64,000 nucleotides of DNA from Bradyrhizobium sp. CSA112 (GCF_029051645.1 NZ_JAACFS010000003.1:62001-126000), one strand, 5' to 3'; counted from the first letter of the stretch, positions 32,775-42,952 are shown. Notes: generated by a model not told the origin, from the letters alone. A program made the numbers and translations.

Positions 32775-34271
32775 ATGCTGATCGTGGAGACGATTGCGCG
32801 GATTCGGCGCGAGCACTTCATCAAGGGGAAGACGATCAAGGAGATCGCCCGTGACCTGAAGGTCTCGCGGAACACGGTTCGGAAGGTGCTGAGGTCAGTA
32901 GAGACCTCCTTCGAGTACGAGCGGCAAGTGCAGCCGCGGCCAAAGCTGGGGCGATGGGCAGTAGAGCTTGACGGGTTGCTGGCGGCGAACGCGGCCAAAC
33001 CGGCTCGTGAACAGCTAACGCTGATCCGGATCTTCGAGGAGCTGCGCGGCCGCGGCTATGACGGCGGTTACGATGCCGTTCGGCGTTACGCCAGGCGGTG
33101 GAGCAAAGAACGCGGGCAATCGACCGCGGCTGCCTATGTCCCGCTGAGCTTTGCACCAGGCGAAGCCCACCAGTTCGACTGGAGCCATGAGGTGGTCTTG
33201 CTGAGCGGCACCACGGTGATGGTGAAGGCTGCCCATGTCCGGCTTTGTCACAGCCGCATGCTGTTCGTGCGGGCCTATCCTCGGGAGACGCAAGAGATGG
33301 TGTTCGACGCCCACGACCGGGCGTTCGCCCTGTTCAAGGGCACCTGCAGCCGCGGCATCTACGGCAACATGAAGACCGCGGTGGAGACGATCTTCGTCGG
33401 CAAAGACCGTCGCTACAATCGCCGCTTCCTGCAGATGTGCAGCCACTACCTGGTCGATCCGGTTGCCTGTACGCCGGCCTCGGGCTGGGAGAAGGGCCAG
33501 GTCGAGAACCAGGTCGGGCTGGTCCGGGAACGCTTCTTCACACCACGCCTGCGGTTCAAAAACCTGGACGAGTTAAACGCCTGGCTACTGGACAAGTGCA
33601 TCGCCTACGCCAAGGCGCATCGCCATCCGGAACTGGCCGATCAGACGATCTGGGAGGTGTTCGAGGCCGAGCGTCTCAAACTCGTCCCCTATGCCGGTCG
33701 GTTCGACGGCTTCCATGCGGTGACGGCGTCGGTCTCAAAGACCTGTCTGGTGCGCTTCGACAACAACAAATACTCGGTCGCAGCCAGCGCAGTTGGGCGC
33801 CCGGTCGAGGTCCAGGCTTATGCCGATCGCATCGTGATCCGCCAGGACGGAAGGATCGTTGCCGAGCATCCACGATCCTTCGGCCGCGGCGAGACGATTT
33901 ACGATCCCTGGCACTATGTGCCGGTGCTCGCTCGCAAACCCGGCGCCTTGCGCAATGGAACTCCCTTCAAGGACTGGGTGCTGCCAGCCGCGATCGAGCG
34001 GATCCGGCGCAGGCTTGCCAGCACCGACGATGGCAATCGGCAGATGGTCGATATCCTCAACGCGGCTGACTGACGGTCTGCCCGCGGTGGAAGCCGCCTG
34101 TGCCGAAGCTCTCGGTCATGGCGTCCATTCTGCCGATGTCGTGCTCAACATCCTGGCGCGGCAACGTGAACCCGCTCCACCGGCCAACATCATGACGCCC
34201 GCCGCCCTGACGCTCCGCCATGCGCCGCTCGCCGATTGTGCCCGCTACGACAACCTCCGGAGGACCATCTG
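32775..34271 (+). pseudogene. istA: IS21 transposase IstA, frameshifted near the C-terminus
   Basis: An N-terminal helix-turn-helix (KTIKEIARDLKVSRNTVRKVL) is followed by the DDE integrase core (HQFDWSHEVV; GWEKGQVENQVGLVRERFF) and a beta-barrel-like C-terminal part. The frame ends at 34073 after 432 residues. The family's remaining 65 residues ([35 protein letters not shown]) continue in the next frame to 34272. A 1- or 2-base indel near 34060 is the simplest cause. The catalytic core is intact, so partial activity is possible. Confidence 0.85.
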
Positions 34272-35102
34272 ATGGAACGAACCCAAATCTTCGACCTCAT
34301 GGGCGAACTCAAGCTCTACGGCATGAAGGCCGCCTTCGACGAGATCATGGCGACTGCGGTCAAGCGCCAGCACGAACCCCAGCGCATTGTCGGTGACCTG
34401 CTCAACGCCGAGATCAACGAGAAGCAGGCCCGCTCGATCAAGTACCAGCTCACCATAGCCAAGCTGCCGTTGGCCAAGGATCTCGAGGACTTCCAGTTCG
34501 ACGGCACGCCAATCAACCAGACGCTCGTCAATGATCTCGCCGGCGGCGGCTTCATAGCCCAGCAACGCAATGTCGTCCTGGTCGGCGGCACTGGCACGGG
34601 CAAAACCCATCTGGCCATTGCCATCGCCAGAAGCTGCATCCGATCCGGTGCCCGTGGCCGCTTCTATAACGTAGTCGACCTGGTCAATCGCCTCGAGACC
34701 GAGACCCGCAATGGACGACAGGGCCGGCTTGCTGAGCACCTTACCCGCATGGACTTCATTGTCCTGGATGAGCTCGGATATTTGCCCTTTGTCCAGTCCG
34801 GCGGCCAGCTGCTCTTCCACCTCGTCAGCCGCCTTTATGAGCGCGCCTCCGTCATCGTCACCACAAATCTAGCCTTCGGCGAATGGCCAAGCGTGTTCGG
34901 CGACGCCAAGATGACCACCGCGCTGCTCGACCGGTTGACCCACCACTGCGACATTGTCGAGACCGGCAACGACAGCTGGCGGTTCAAAAGCCGAGACGAC
35001 GATCATGCCACCCGCGCTCGTCTCGCCTCCACTATCCCGGCCAGCTCCGACGAGACGAGCGCTACCAGCAAAACCCGCCGCCCGAAAATTGGACGCCGAT
35101 GA
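34272..35102 (+). CDS. istB: IS21 helper ATPase IstB
   Basis: A 276-residue AAA+ ATPase related to DnaC. ATG 34272 overlaps the istA-frame stop (TGATG). Walker A is [16 protein letters not shown] and Walker [13 protein letters not shown], with sensor [16 protein letters not shown]. IstB selects target DNA and assists IstA. It appears complete. Confidence 0.93.
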   Translation: MERTQIFDLMGELKLYGMKAAFDEIMATAVKRQHEPQRIVGDLLNAEINEKQARSIKYQLTIAKLPLAKDLEDFQFDGTPINQTLVNDLAGGGFIAQQRNVVLVGGTGTGKTHLAIAIARSCIRSGARGRFYNVVDLVNRLETETRNGRQGRLAEHLTRMDFIVLDELGYLPFVQSGGQLLFHLVSRLYERASVIVTTNLAFGEWPSVFGDAKMTTALLDRLTHHCDIVETGNDSWRFKSRDDDHATRARLASTIPASSDETSATSKTRRPKIGRR

Positions 35103-35281
35103 GGGGTCAAATTTGAACGCCGATTGACATCATAGCTTCGTAGCGGACGACCAACTGTTTATCTGCCGCTCGGAGCATAGCCGGTGCCAACCCTGTTTGA
35201 TCTTCCTGCGAATTTGCGCGGGGCTTCCTTCCTGCATCAGGCGTTCTGTGTCTATCTCCGCCAGGACGTGCGGACTTGGAA

Positions 35282-36349
35282 TTAAGGTATTGCTCCTCGC
35301 GATACGGACCTAGCAAGTCCGTCTGGCCACAGGGAAGAATCGGGCCTTCCGGTCTTGCCCTTTGCACCATCTATTAGTCCCTTGAGCGTGATCTTCGCGG
35401 CTGAGGGAGTGCCAAGGAGGACGTATCTGATCGCGTACAACAGGCCAAATGCAAAGTGAAGGATCCATCGCCAGCCTGCCCACCGGCGCGCGTAGAGAAT
35501 ACTGTTGCGGGCAGATAGATAGACCGACAAGGGCGAACGTTCTTTTGGGTCCACGGCAGAACCGATAGCGGTACCGCCGACGTGGCGTACAATTGCCTTT
35601 TCGGCGAAGCCAATCTGGTGTCTGCCACGGCCGCGACGCCCCCAGTCTAGATCCTCCATGTAGAGAAAGTAGTCCTCGGCCATGAGGCCAACGTCCTCTA
35701 CGAACGAACGTGTGACGAGGACGCAGGCGCCACTAATTGCGTCAATGCCTGAAAGCAGCTCGGCCGTCGGAGAAGTGCCGGCTGGCAAATTCCGTCCGAC
35801 AGCGAGGACCCGCCCAGTTTGGGGCGACCATCGAAGTCCGCAATTGATGATCTTGTTAGGGGCACTATCGAAGACCAAGGTCCCGCCGATCATTCCAAAG
35901 CCTAGGCCAGCCTTCATCATGAATTCTGTCAGACAGCTATGATCAACTTCCGTATCCGGATTAAGGACGAGCACGGCCTCCCACCCGGATCTGCCTAGCA
36001 GTTGCTCAAGCCAAGTGTTCACGCCGCCACCATAACCGAGGTTATCGACGGCTAGTCCAAGCCGAACAACGTTTGCGCGGTGTTGAAATCGACATTTCGT
36101 AACCGCAGCCAGCCGTCCTCCGGGCTTGTCCAGGGTGTCGACTTCATCCTCGATGCGTTGCAGCGTTCGATCCCGACCGACAAGCGTGGCGCCCAACCGT
36201 TCGAATGCTCTTGGGCCTCCATTTTCACAGACGAAGACCTCAAATTCCTGCCAATCGGACCGCGCAAGCGACTTCAAACAGCGGTCAACGTCTTCGGGAT
36301 TGCGAAACGCAACAATAATTACGGCCAGCTTCGGACGATCAGCAGCCAT
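35282..36349 (-). CDS. Glycosyltransferase family 2 (rhamnosyltransferase-like)
   Basis: About 355 residues from ATG 36349 (TTG 36355 is two codons earlier). GT-A motifs: LAVIIVAFRNPEDVDRCL, FVCENGG, then the metal-binding region VLVLNPDTEVD (NPD in place of DxD, common in rhamnosyltransferase-like GT2), GACVLVTRSFVEDVGLMAED and YFLYMEDLDWGRRGR. A C-terminal hydrophobic part follows (WILHFAFGLLYAIRYVLLG). It overlaps the upstream GT4 gene by about 11 bp, so both are probably co-translated. Confidence 0.9.
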   Translation of the reverse strand: MAADRPKLAVIIVAFRNPEDVDRCLKSLARSDWQEFEVFVCENGGPRAFERLGATLVGRDRTLQRIEDEVDTLDKPGGRLAAVTKCRFQHRANVVRLGLAVDNLGYGGGVNTWLEQLLGRSGWEAVLVLNPDTEVDHSCLTEFMMKAGLGFGMIGGTLVFDSAPNKIINCGLRWSPQTGRVLAVGRNLPAGTSPTAELLSGIDAISGACVLVTRSFVEDVGLMAEDYFLYMEDLDWGRRGRGRHQIGFAEKAIVRHVGGTAIGSAVDPKERSPLSVYLSARNSILYARRWAGWRWILHFAFGLLYAIRYVLLGTPSAAKITLKGLIDGAKGKTGRPDSSLWPDGLARSVSRGAIP

Positions 36350-37487
36350 AACCAAGACAACCCCTTATCTGCTCACGACGTTGACCTGCGACTGCACCCC
36401 ACAGGAAACGCTGTCCGAGTTCCGCAGCTGCATCCGACATAGTTCGCCGGCGCTCGACGTCCTCACCCAGCTCTCGAATCGCTGCAATCCAGCTTGGTGC
36501 ATCATAGGGATCGAGCACAAACCCTTCAGCCTCGTCCTGTACTATCCGCCCGGCACCCATGTTTGTGGTTATGACCGGCAGCCCGGAACCGCAGGCCTCG
36601 TACAGAACCAGCGGACTTCCCTCCTCAAGCGAAGGAAATATGAACATGTCGGCCGACCGATAGAGCGCGCCTACATTCTTGTAGTAATCAAATACGATCA
36701 CGTCATCCCTGGCGAGCAGGCTCGCGCACTTCTCCTTTATAATTGGCTCCATCTCCCCTGCAAGCACGAGCCGTCCCTTCACACCGCTCTTTGCCCAATA
36801 GTCCAGAAGGAGGTGAGCGCCCTTGCGCACACAAATCGCGCCCACGAAGAGGGCCGTGATGCCCGTGCTGGGCGCAAGCAACGCTGGTTTCCCGAAAAGC
36901 CGGTCCGGATCCCAGCCATAAGTTGCGGCCAGAAGCTTGGATGTGGGTACCCCGTTCTCCAGCAACGAGGCCTCGACCATTGGGCTGGGACAGAAAACAT
37001 GATCAACCGCATCCAAAATCTCTCTTTCACGTTCAATTTTCTCGTCGGTTATCCCATGAGCCGGCTCAACACCAAGCCGTTCGTATGCCTGATCGAGGAT
37101 CCTCTTGGCCGTTCCAGTATGGCAATTGAACTGTTCACGAAAAACGGTGACTTCGCGCCGTTTCAATTCCTGGATTGTTCCGGTGCTGGCGTCCGGCCAA
37201 AGGTAGGCTGCCGATCTCTGGGACTGACATTCTCCGATGCGGGAGAGGAATAGCTCCTCGATAGAGTTTCTAGCCCACGGTCGCACCCATCGGTACGGAA
37301 TGTATCGCGCCCAATCTGGCAAGACCTGTATGACTTCTACGGACGGCAACGGCCATCGGCTACGCGGAGTGACGATCGTGACATTGAAGTTTTCATCTGC
37401 CATGCCTTCTGCCAGCGAGCCGCATGTATAGCCGACGCCCATTCCGTTGAGCGGCAGCGGCATCAAGACGCGCAGTGAGACACTCAT
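36339..37487 (-). CDS. Glycosyltransferase family 4 (GT-B)
   Basis: 382 residues from ATG 37487 (MSVSLRVLMPLPLNGMGVG). GT-B motifs: GYTCGSLAEGMADENF at the N-terminus, FVGAICVRKGAHLLLDYW, KGRLVLAGEMEP, MFIFPSLEEGSPLVLYEACGSGLPVITT (EGSPLVLYEA as the Glu-x7-Glu donor site). It precedes and overlaps the GT2 gene. Retaining mechanism expected for the family; sugar unknown. Confidence 0.92.
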   Translation of the reverse strand: MSVSLRVLMPLPLNGMGVGYTCGSLAEGMADENFNVTIVTPRSRWPLPSVEVIQVLPDWARYIPYRWVRPWARNSIEELFLSRIGECQSQRSAAYLWPDASTGTIQELKRREVTVFREQFNCHTGTAKRILDQAYERLGVEPAHGITDEKIEREREILDAVDHVFCPSPMVEASLLENGVPTSKLLAATYGWDPDRLFGKPALLAPSTGITALFVGAICVRKGAHLLLDYWAKSGVKGRLVLAGEMEPIIKEKCASLLARDDVIVFDYYKNVGALYRSADMFIFPSLEEGSPLVLYEACGSGLPVITTNMGAGRIVQDEAEGFVLDPYDAPSWIAAIRELGEDVERRRTMSDAAAELGQRFLWGAVAGQRREQIRGCLGYGC

Positions 37488-37578
37488 AACGACCTCGTGT
37501 TCAACAGCCACCCAAAGAAAATCGTTCGCTAAATGATCCCCGCGATCGAGATCGTCGCCGGGCTCCTGAGCGCACTCC

Positions 37579-38928
37579 TCAGGTGGCCGGAAAGTGAAAA
37601 GCGACCGAGTGGTTCTGCCGAGATCGAACCTCGCGCAAGCCCCTCGTTTCGAGAAACTGCTCGTAAAGTGAGGCCCGTACTCCGATAACCGCGCCCCAAA
37701 GCATCCACATCGTGTTCCAAGAATGCGTCGTCAAACCGGCCAGCATCAGTATTACAACAGCGAGCGTGAAAGCCGTGCGCATGTTGTCCATGTATGGGTC
37801 CGCAGTTCGCCCAGTAGTCCTTTTTCCGAAACCGATAAAAAATGACGCGACATTAGCCAGGAACAGAAAGACCACTATGGGAATGCCAAACCGGAGCGCC
37901 AGAACAAGCCAAGCACTGTCTACCGAAGCATTGTCGAAAAACTCGTCTGAATCCTTCCGAATCTCACCGAAACCATATCCACTCCATGGAGACAAACCAA
38001 TATTGTAGAATGCACGATCCCATGTCGCCACGCGAAAGTAGCCAGTGGATGGGTCAAGCGTGAGGTGCGCGACTATCCAAGAGATTGGCTTGTTCGTCGT
38101 CAAGAATATGAAGCCCAGTGCGGAGGCGATGGCCGCTGCGAAGGCTTTCCATCGCCATGGATACGACTTCATGAGGCGATCATAACAATAAACGAATATC
38201 GCAATTAGGAATGCCAAGAAGGGCGCTGAAGACATCGCCAATAGACATCCGAGGAAACAAAGCCCAACCCAGCCAATTTTGCTGAGCGGGCGCGCTTCCG
38301 AGTACAGGAATATGGCGCCGGAGACAGCACAGAACGCTCCATAAAGAATTGGATGTGGAAATACTGACGCCGCCCGCATCAAGCCGGATCTGTACTCTGG
38401 CTCACCTCCGAGCCCGAGAGCGTCGTTCACTATTAGCTTTCCGGACATATGGTCGAGCATCGCGACAGCGACGATTATCGCGACAGCTACCTTCAGAACT
38501 CGAACAAACTCAGCTATTGCTGGGTGCCCAAAAAAGAATGCACGCGTCACAATATACCCGCCGAAGAACTCGAGAGTCATTGCGGCGGCCGATGAAAGCG
38601 ACTCTTGCAGAGACGTAGACGTTGCGAGCATCCAGATCGATGCCAGGCAGGCAAACAAATCCGCTGCGACCAGACAACGCCCCTTTCGCAGCAACAAGAT
38701 CAACGCCGGAATGAGGAGCAAAGCGATTGCCACCCGTTCGGGATTGAATTTTGTATCCCCGAGGAAAAATGACATATTCCCGGGTAAAATGACGCCTAGA
38801 AAGAACAGCCAAGCCGCGAACGTGTGTGAGCGTCCGGCTACAGTTGCATTGACGTTGGCGGTTGACACCCTCGGATCAGGCTGAATCGAGAGAGCTGCTT
38901 TCGGAGCGCGGATAATGCCATTCCTCAA
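37579..38928 (-). CDS. O-antigen polymerase/ligase-type membrane protein (Wzy-like)
   Basis: A 449-residue membrane protein with about 11-12 helices, starting at TTG 38928 with GGGGG nine bases upstream. A long periplasmic loop lies between helices in the second half (TNKPISWIVAHLTLDPSTGY, ATWDRAFYNIGLSPWSGYGFGEI), as in O-antigen ligase domain proteins. It is the only polymerase candidate in the window and so probably polymerises the repeat units. A ligase role cannot be excluded. Confidence 0.88.
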   Translation of the reverse strand: MRNGIIRAPKAALSIQPDPRVSTANVNATVAGRSHTFAAWLFFLGVILPGNMSFFLGDTKFNPERVAIALLLIPALILLLRKGRCLVAADLFACLASIWMLATSTSLQESLSSAAAMTLEFFGGYIVTRAFFFGHPAIAEFVRVLKVAVAIIVAVAMLDHMSGKLIVNDALGLGGEPEYRSGLMRAASVFPHPILYGAFCAVSGAIFLYSEARPLSKIGWVGLCFLGCLLAMSSAPFLAFLIAIFVYCYDRLMKSYPWRWKAFAAAIASALGFIFLTTNKPISWIVAHLTLDPSTGYFRVATWDRAFYNIGLSPWSGYGFGEIRKDSDEFFDNASVDSAWLVLALRFGIPIVVFLFLANVASFFIGFGKRTTGRTADPYMDNMRTAFTLAVVILMLAGLTTHSWNTMWMLWGAVIGVRASLYEQFLETRGLREVRSRQNHSVAFHFPAT

Positions 38929-39015
38929 CGCGTGTAACCCCCTGAATCGTCCTTCGGGCTGCCGGCGCCGTGTCCAACAGAATTTGCAGTGATGGTCCGA
39001 AGCAACCGGAATTGA

Positions 39016-39873
39016 TCAACTCTTGAAAAGCCTGGGTATCTGCCACACGATGGGCGGAATAAAAGGCTTGAGGACGTCGAGGGATTTTCTCCTTCTAACT
39101 TCGCCCGGACGCATTTTAAAAATGGTCGTGTGGTCGTCAGAGTTCTCGTCTTCCGGCCGACCATTTGTGTAGTAATACAACGCGATCGACCGGCGATATT
39201 TTCCTTTTGGACTCGTCAGAGGATCCGGATGTCCGTGATAGGCCGTATCAGTCGTTGTGAATACGACGACCCGATTTGCAATCGGTAGATAGGCCTTTTC
39301 CTTCGCCTTGACGTCCTTGTTCCATAATTCAAGCGCGCCACCCCATTCCTGCTTCCAATCATAGTTCAGATACACCAGCAGATTGAGGCGGCGGTCCAGA
39401 CGCAGCTTCTTGTGCTTGTTGAAGTCCGCGTGGATGGCAAGACGACCTCCGCGCGGAATCATATGCAGACCACCACCGAGCAAATACGGATCAGGAATGA
39501 GGCCATCGATGCCCGTGAGCCGCTCGAGAAACTCAACAAAAATACGAGAATTCAACGAATTAACAAATTGCTGAATGTAAGGAGGAAATTCCTCCAACCG
39601 GTCCAGGCCGAGCTTCTGCTCCTCGTAGGTACCAGCATCGAGAAACGTGCGATTCCACGATGAATCGAACTCACCGGGATAGTCGGCGACAATCCTTTGA
39701 ATAACCCTTTCGTCGAAGAAGTCGTCGATCCCGATATGGGGAAATGGGCGGTTCTCGGTGTATTGCTTGGCCCAGAGGTCACCGTACCGGTTCATTTTCT
39801 CCAAGGGCAGAAAAGACCTTGCATCGAGACATTGCGGTTCCACAGCTAGTGGCAGCGAGACTGCAGCAGCCAT
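39016..39873 (-). CDS. 2-oxoglutarate/Fe(II)-dependent oxygenase (prolyl-4-hydroxylase-like fold)
   Basis: 285 residues from ATG 39873 with GGAGGG seven bases upstream. The double-stranded beta-helix core has the iron triad: His and Asp in LAIHADFNKH, the distal His in TDTAYHGHPDPL, and the 2-oxoglutarate arginine in KYRRSIALYYYT. The N-terminal half (PFPHIGIDDFFDERVI) is typical of the superfamily. It is first in a unit with the polymerase and two glycosyltransferases, so it may hydroxylate a sugar, lipid or peptide substituent of the glycan. Substrate unknown. Confidence 0.88.
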   Translation of the reverse strand: MAAAVSLPLAVEPQCLDARSFLPLEKMNRYGDLWAKQYTENRPFPHIGIDDFFDERVIQRIVADYPGEFDSSWNRTFLDAGTYEEQKLGLDRLEEFPPYIQQFVNSLNSRIFVEFLERLTGIDGLIPDPYLLGGGLHMIPRGGRLAIHADFNKHKKLRLDRRLNLLVYLNYDWKQEWGGALELWNKDVKAKEKAYLPIANRVVVFTTTDTAYHGHPDPLTSPKGKYRRSIALYYYTNGRPEDENSDDHTTIFKMRPGEVRRRKSLDVLKPFIPPIVWQIPRLFKS

Positions 39874-39964
39874 CTTTTGCCCTCCGGCACTCGACAAACG
39901 GATTAAATGGCGGAGACGTCAATTGCCGCTCAGTCGCCGTTGCATCAATTGCACCGCCAAATCA

Positions 39965-40045
39965 TTCAGTATAAATACGTTCTATCATTAAATTGGACAA
40001 GAGAAATTTAGAGATTTAATAAATTAATGATTTAAATGTAAAAAT
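39965..40045. promoter_or_regulatory. AT-rich island upstream of oxygenase-polymerase unit
   Basis: TATCATTAAATTGGAC, GATTTAATAAATTAATGATT and TAAATGTAAAAATGG, directly 5' of the oxygenase gene. Confidence 0.5.
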
Positions 40046-40132
40046 GGGCGAAGTTTCGGCCGAGTTGAGCAAATCTCCCCTGGTAGCTGCTCTCCATCGA
40101 ACATCCTGAGTTATGCCTGGATGCTGACGTCA

Positions 40133-41308
40133 TCAGTCGTTTTGGGCAAGCTTTGCGCGCCATTTTCGCTTGACGTTCGCAAGCCACGGCATTGTTCGCA
40201 ATGAGTACTTTGCCAGGCGGTTCAACGCCCCGACGGCGGATCGCAACGCGTTCACTCCGACCGCCTTCATGTTCGGTGCAAATATGTAGACAGGGGCCTC
40301 CTGGTAGTAACGGTTGGAAAGGCGCTCCTTGTAGAACGCATCTCCAATCCCGAAGTCGATGCTCGTCACCGAACCGTCCGACGGATCGCTGGACATTTCC
40401 TCCAAGGCATTCATCAGCAGATACATTCCCGGTGAATATTGCGCATAATCCGGATCAAACCCAAGGAAATCGCTGAGGAATGTCTGGTTACGAATCGACC
40501 CGATCCAGAAGGCGCGGGGCTTGCCGTCCAGATAAAGAACAAACGCCCGCAGCCATCCCTGCCGGGCCTCAAATTCCAGCCGGGATTCAATATGAGCTGT
40601 TTCCGAGAAGCCGACACCGAGGCCTCTTTGATATGACCGCTTCGCCACACTTTCGACATCACGCATCAGTCGCGCAATCTCATCAGCCGCTCTGAAACGC
40701 TCGATTCTGTTGTCAGGGAAAGCTTTGGTCAGTTGCCTCACTCTTTGTCGATGCTTGTAGCGCGCGTGGCTCGACAGACCAGCCAGAAACGTACCGGCCT
40801 CGCCCGACATGTCACGTATCCGATGGACCTCAGGGTAAGTAAGATGGTCCGAACACATCCATGAGGGCAGGGTGCTCGCATATCCGACGAGAGGCGAGTC
40901 GATATCGACGTGCTCCAGCAATGCTACGTCAGCTTCGCCAGCAGCTAGCGAATCCATGATGCTGTTGACGAACAATCTTGCGGTCTCGTGGGTCACCTTC
41001 CCAAGGCAACCGCCATGGACAAACCGTAGAATTCTCAATCTGGGAACAGGCAAGACGTAATAGCCCGCCTTAACGGACACGCGGCCTGTCTCAAGCCGCC
41101 CAGCAAGCAGAGCTTCGGGGATATCTTCCCTGTAGAGCACTACAACATGCGGACGCAAGGTTTCTGTCGAGAGACTCGCAATGAAGAGGTAAAAATCTAG
41201 GTCAGCGTCCCGGCCGGGGCGACAGCAATTCCAAAACTCTCGAAGAGTTTCGATCTCGGCACGAGATGTAAGAACCCCAATCCGGTGTGTCGCAGCTACA
41301 TCAGTCAT
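40133..41308 (-). CDS. GNAT-related acyltransferase with BioF2-like domain
   Basis: About 391 residues from ATG 41308 (a GTG at 41332 is also open). The C-terminal half has the BioF2/FemAB-like GNAT fold: FLAGLSSHARYKHRQRVRQL, then LRAFVLYLDGKPRAFWIGS, FLGFDPDYAQYSPGMYLLM and IDFGIGDAFYKERLSNRYY. Such proteins often occur in exopolysaccharide and cellulose loci and are thought to acylate polymer or precursor. It probably forms a single-gene unit. Confidence 0.88.
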   Translation of the reverse strand: MTDVAATHRIGVLTSRAEIETLREFWNCCRPGRDADLDFYLFIASLSTETLRPHVVVLYREDIPEALLAGRLETGRVSVKAGYYVLPVPRLRILRFVHGGCLGKVTHETARLFVNSIMDSLAAGEADVALLEHVDIDSPLVGYASTLPSWMCSDHLTYPEVHRIRDMSGEAGTFLAGLSSHARYKHRQRVRQLTKAFPDNRIERFRAADEIARLMRDVESVAKRSYQRGLGVGFSETAHIESRLEFEARQGWLRAFVLYLDGKPRAFWIGSIRNQTFLSDFLGFDPDYAQYSPGMYLLMNALEEMSSDPSDGSVTSIDFGIGDAFYKERLSNRYYQEAPVYIFAPNMKAVGVNALRSAVGALNRLAKYSLRTMPWLANVKRKWRAKLAQND

Positions 41309-41332
41309 GACTAAGGAATTCGTCCATTCCAC

Positions 41333-42098
41333 AAATCAAATCCAGCGCAATTCTAGAGCATCTCTACGGCAAAGATGGTATCCAGCCTACCGTCTCAGTT
41401 CCAGCGCACTCCATTGTGAAGCTTAATTACTCCTGGAATCGATCTTCTGGCTTGCCACTTCACCCGGCCAGTTCCAAGCGCGTTAGGCCATTCGACCCAC
41501 AGAACGACCGGTGCCAGCAGCTTGCGGTTCTGCAATCTTCTAATCGATCCAGACCAGGCTTTTGCGCGTCAAGTTTGTCAGGTAACTGGCTACGAGTCCC
41601 CCGATGGTGCGGCATCAAAAACTTATCGATCCTAATTGAGCGGAAAAGGTCAATCATCGCGATATTGCGTGAGCCCACGCTCCGGAATGTCGCGCCTTAT
41701 TTTGAAGGGACAGGAGCCCCTGACGCCAACTGGCGGGCTTGATAAATCCTCGCTAGAACGTTAATGGGCAAGAACAAATAATACAAACGAAATTAATCTT
41801 GATTATATTAAATATTGGATTTAAATGTTGCGGGTGTTTATCGCTGCGGTACGATATGCGGTCTCGGCGATCTGCATGTGGAGAGATGAATGGTCGAAAG
41901 AAACTGCGTGCGGGATAAGCGCTCCTCTTTGATTGAAGACGGACCTTTGGTGTCGGGCGCGAGTCCCAGCGGGGCGAGATGCGAGCCCAGCCGCCCGCGA
42001 TGTTTGACATTTGCCCAAATGAAGGGGGCATCTTTTCGATGCAACACTACGACGGCGCCGCTGTAACCGCTGAGAAGCTCTAGCGAAAGATCGTCACA
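41333..42098. other. Intergenic region, 766 bp
   Basis: Divergent promoter space between genes at 41308 (minus) and 42099 (plus). Short frames exist but lack ribosome sites and family likeness. An AT-rich island occupies 41765-41830. The length suggests regulatory content or a lost gene. Confidence 0.4.
41765..41830. promoter_or_regulatory. AT-rich island in divergent region
   Basis: AAATTAATCTTGATTATATT followed by AAATATTGGATTTAAATG. It fits the promoter islands elsewhere in the locus. Confidence 0.45.
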
Positions 42099-42932
42099 AT
42101 GCGCGCCGCCATAACAAAGCTAGCGTTCCACAAGGGGTCCATTCGGGCAAAATTGTCCAGGGAAATCGCAAGGCGATTCAATCTATTTCCCTATGAAACC
42201 CGCATCGCAAATAGCGCAATTGATAGGCCGCACTACGGATACTGTGTTTTACAGGCCGCTAAGCTGGCCAGGAAACTCGGCCATAAGAGCGTGAGCGTAA
42301 TCGAGTTCGGCGTTGCCGGAGGCAATGGACTCCTTAACCTCGAAATGCATGCCGCCGAAGTGAAGAAATTGATGGGCATCGAGGTACAGATTTTTGGATT
42401 CGACACCGGGCAGGGCTTGCCTCCGCCTGACGACTATCGAGATTTGCCGCATCATTGGAGGCAAGGCTTTTTTGCCATGGACGGCGAAAAATTGAAGGCG
42501 AAGCTGACGCGCTCGCAACTGGTTCTCGGCAACATAGCGGACCGCCTGCCGCAATTCGTGCGAGACTATAATCCTGCGCCCATTGGCGCCATCTCTTTGG
42601 ATCTCGATTATTATTCGTCAACCAGGGATGCCTTCAAACTATTCGAATTGCACCGTGAGCATCTGCTTCCTCGCGCTTTCATATATTTCGACGACATAAT
42701 TGGAGACGATGTCTCCCTCTTTAGTGAATATACCGGTCCGCTGCTTGCGATAAATGAATTTAATGCATCCCATGATACCCAGAAGATCTGCAAAACTACA
42801 TATTTGACAAAGGCGCCGTATCCAGAGACTTGGCACCATCAGATCTACATCTATCACGATTTTAAGAGTCCGGATTATTGCCGATTTGTCTCGGACGAAG
42901 CTCAGCACCTACCGCTTACCACTCCGCATTGA
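42099..42932 (+). CDS. SAM-dependent methyltransferase-like protein (TylF-related fold)
   Basis: A 277-residue protein with SVIEFGVAGGNGLLNLEMHA (SAM site), IFGFDTGQGLPPPDDY, and the acidic motif ISLDLDYYSSTRDAF that corresponds to the metal-binding LDLDYYSS of TylF-like enzymes, then RAFIYFDDIIGDD. No signal peptide. It precedes a glycosyltransferase gene by 20 bp and is likely co-transcribed. Probable sugar methyltransferase. Confidence 0.85.
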   Translation: MRAAITKLAFHKGSIRAKLSREIARRFNLFPYETRIANSAIDRPHYGYCVLQAAKLARKLGHKSVSVIEFGVAGGNGLLNLEMHAAEVKKLMGIEVQIFGFDTGQGLPPPDDYRDLPHHWRQGFFAMDGEKLKAKLTRSQLVLGNIADRLPQFVRDYNPAPIGAISLDLDYYSSTRDAFKLFELHREHLLPRAFIYFDDIIGDDVSLFSEYTGPLLAINEFNASHDTQKICKTTYLTKAPYPETWHHQIYIYHDFKSPDYCRFVSDEAQHLPLTTPH

Positions 42933-42952
42933 GAGATTATTGGAATTCTTGA

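Larger units (their letters stand above)
32662..35129 (+). mobile_element. IS21-family insertion sequence with 7-bp target duplication
   Basis: The ends are TGTCATTCGGC (left) and the complement of TGTCAATCGGC (right, ending at 35129). Internal copies of CAAAATTGACCCCC follow near 32675 and 32712, with matching sites at the right end. TCATAGC is duplicated at 32655-32661 and 35130-35136. The element carries istA and istB in the usual order. It interrupts an older transposase remnant. Confidence 0.9.

Noticed and set aside
35137..35281. Possible minus-strand protein remnant after IS21
   Set aside because: A frame of about 45 codons looks mildly protein-like, but it is too short and has no start, ribosome site or family.
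41416..41742. 108-codon plus frame in the long intergenic region
   Set aside because: Unlikely amino-acid composition, no ribosome site and no family likeness.
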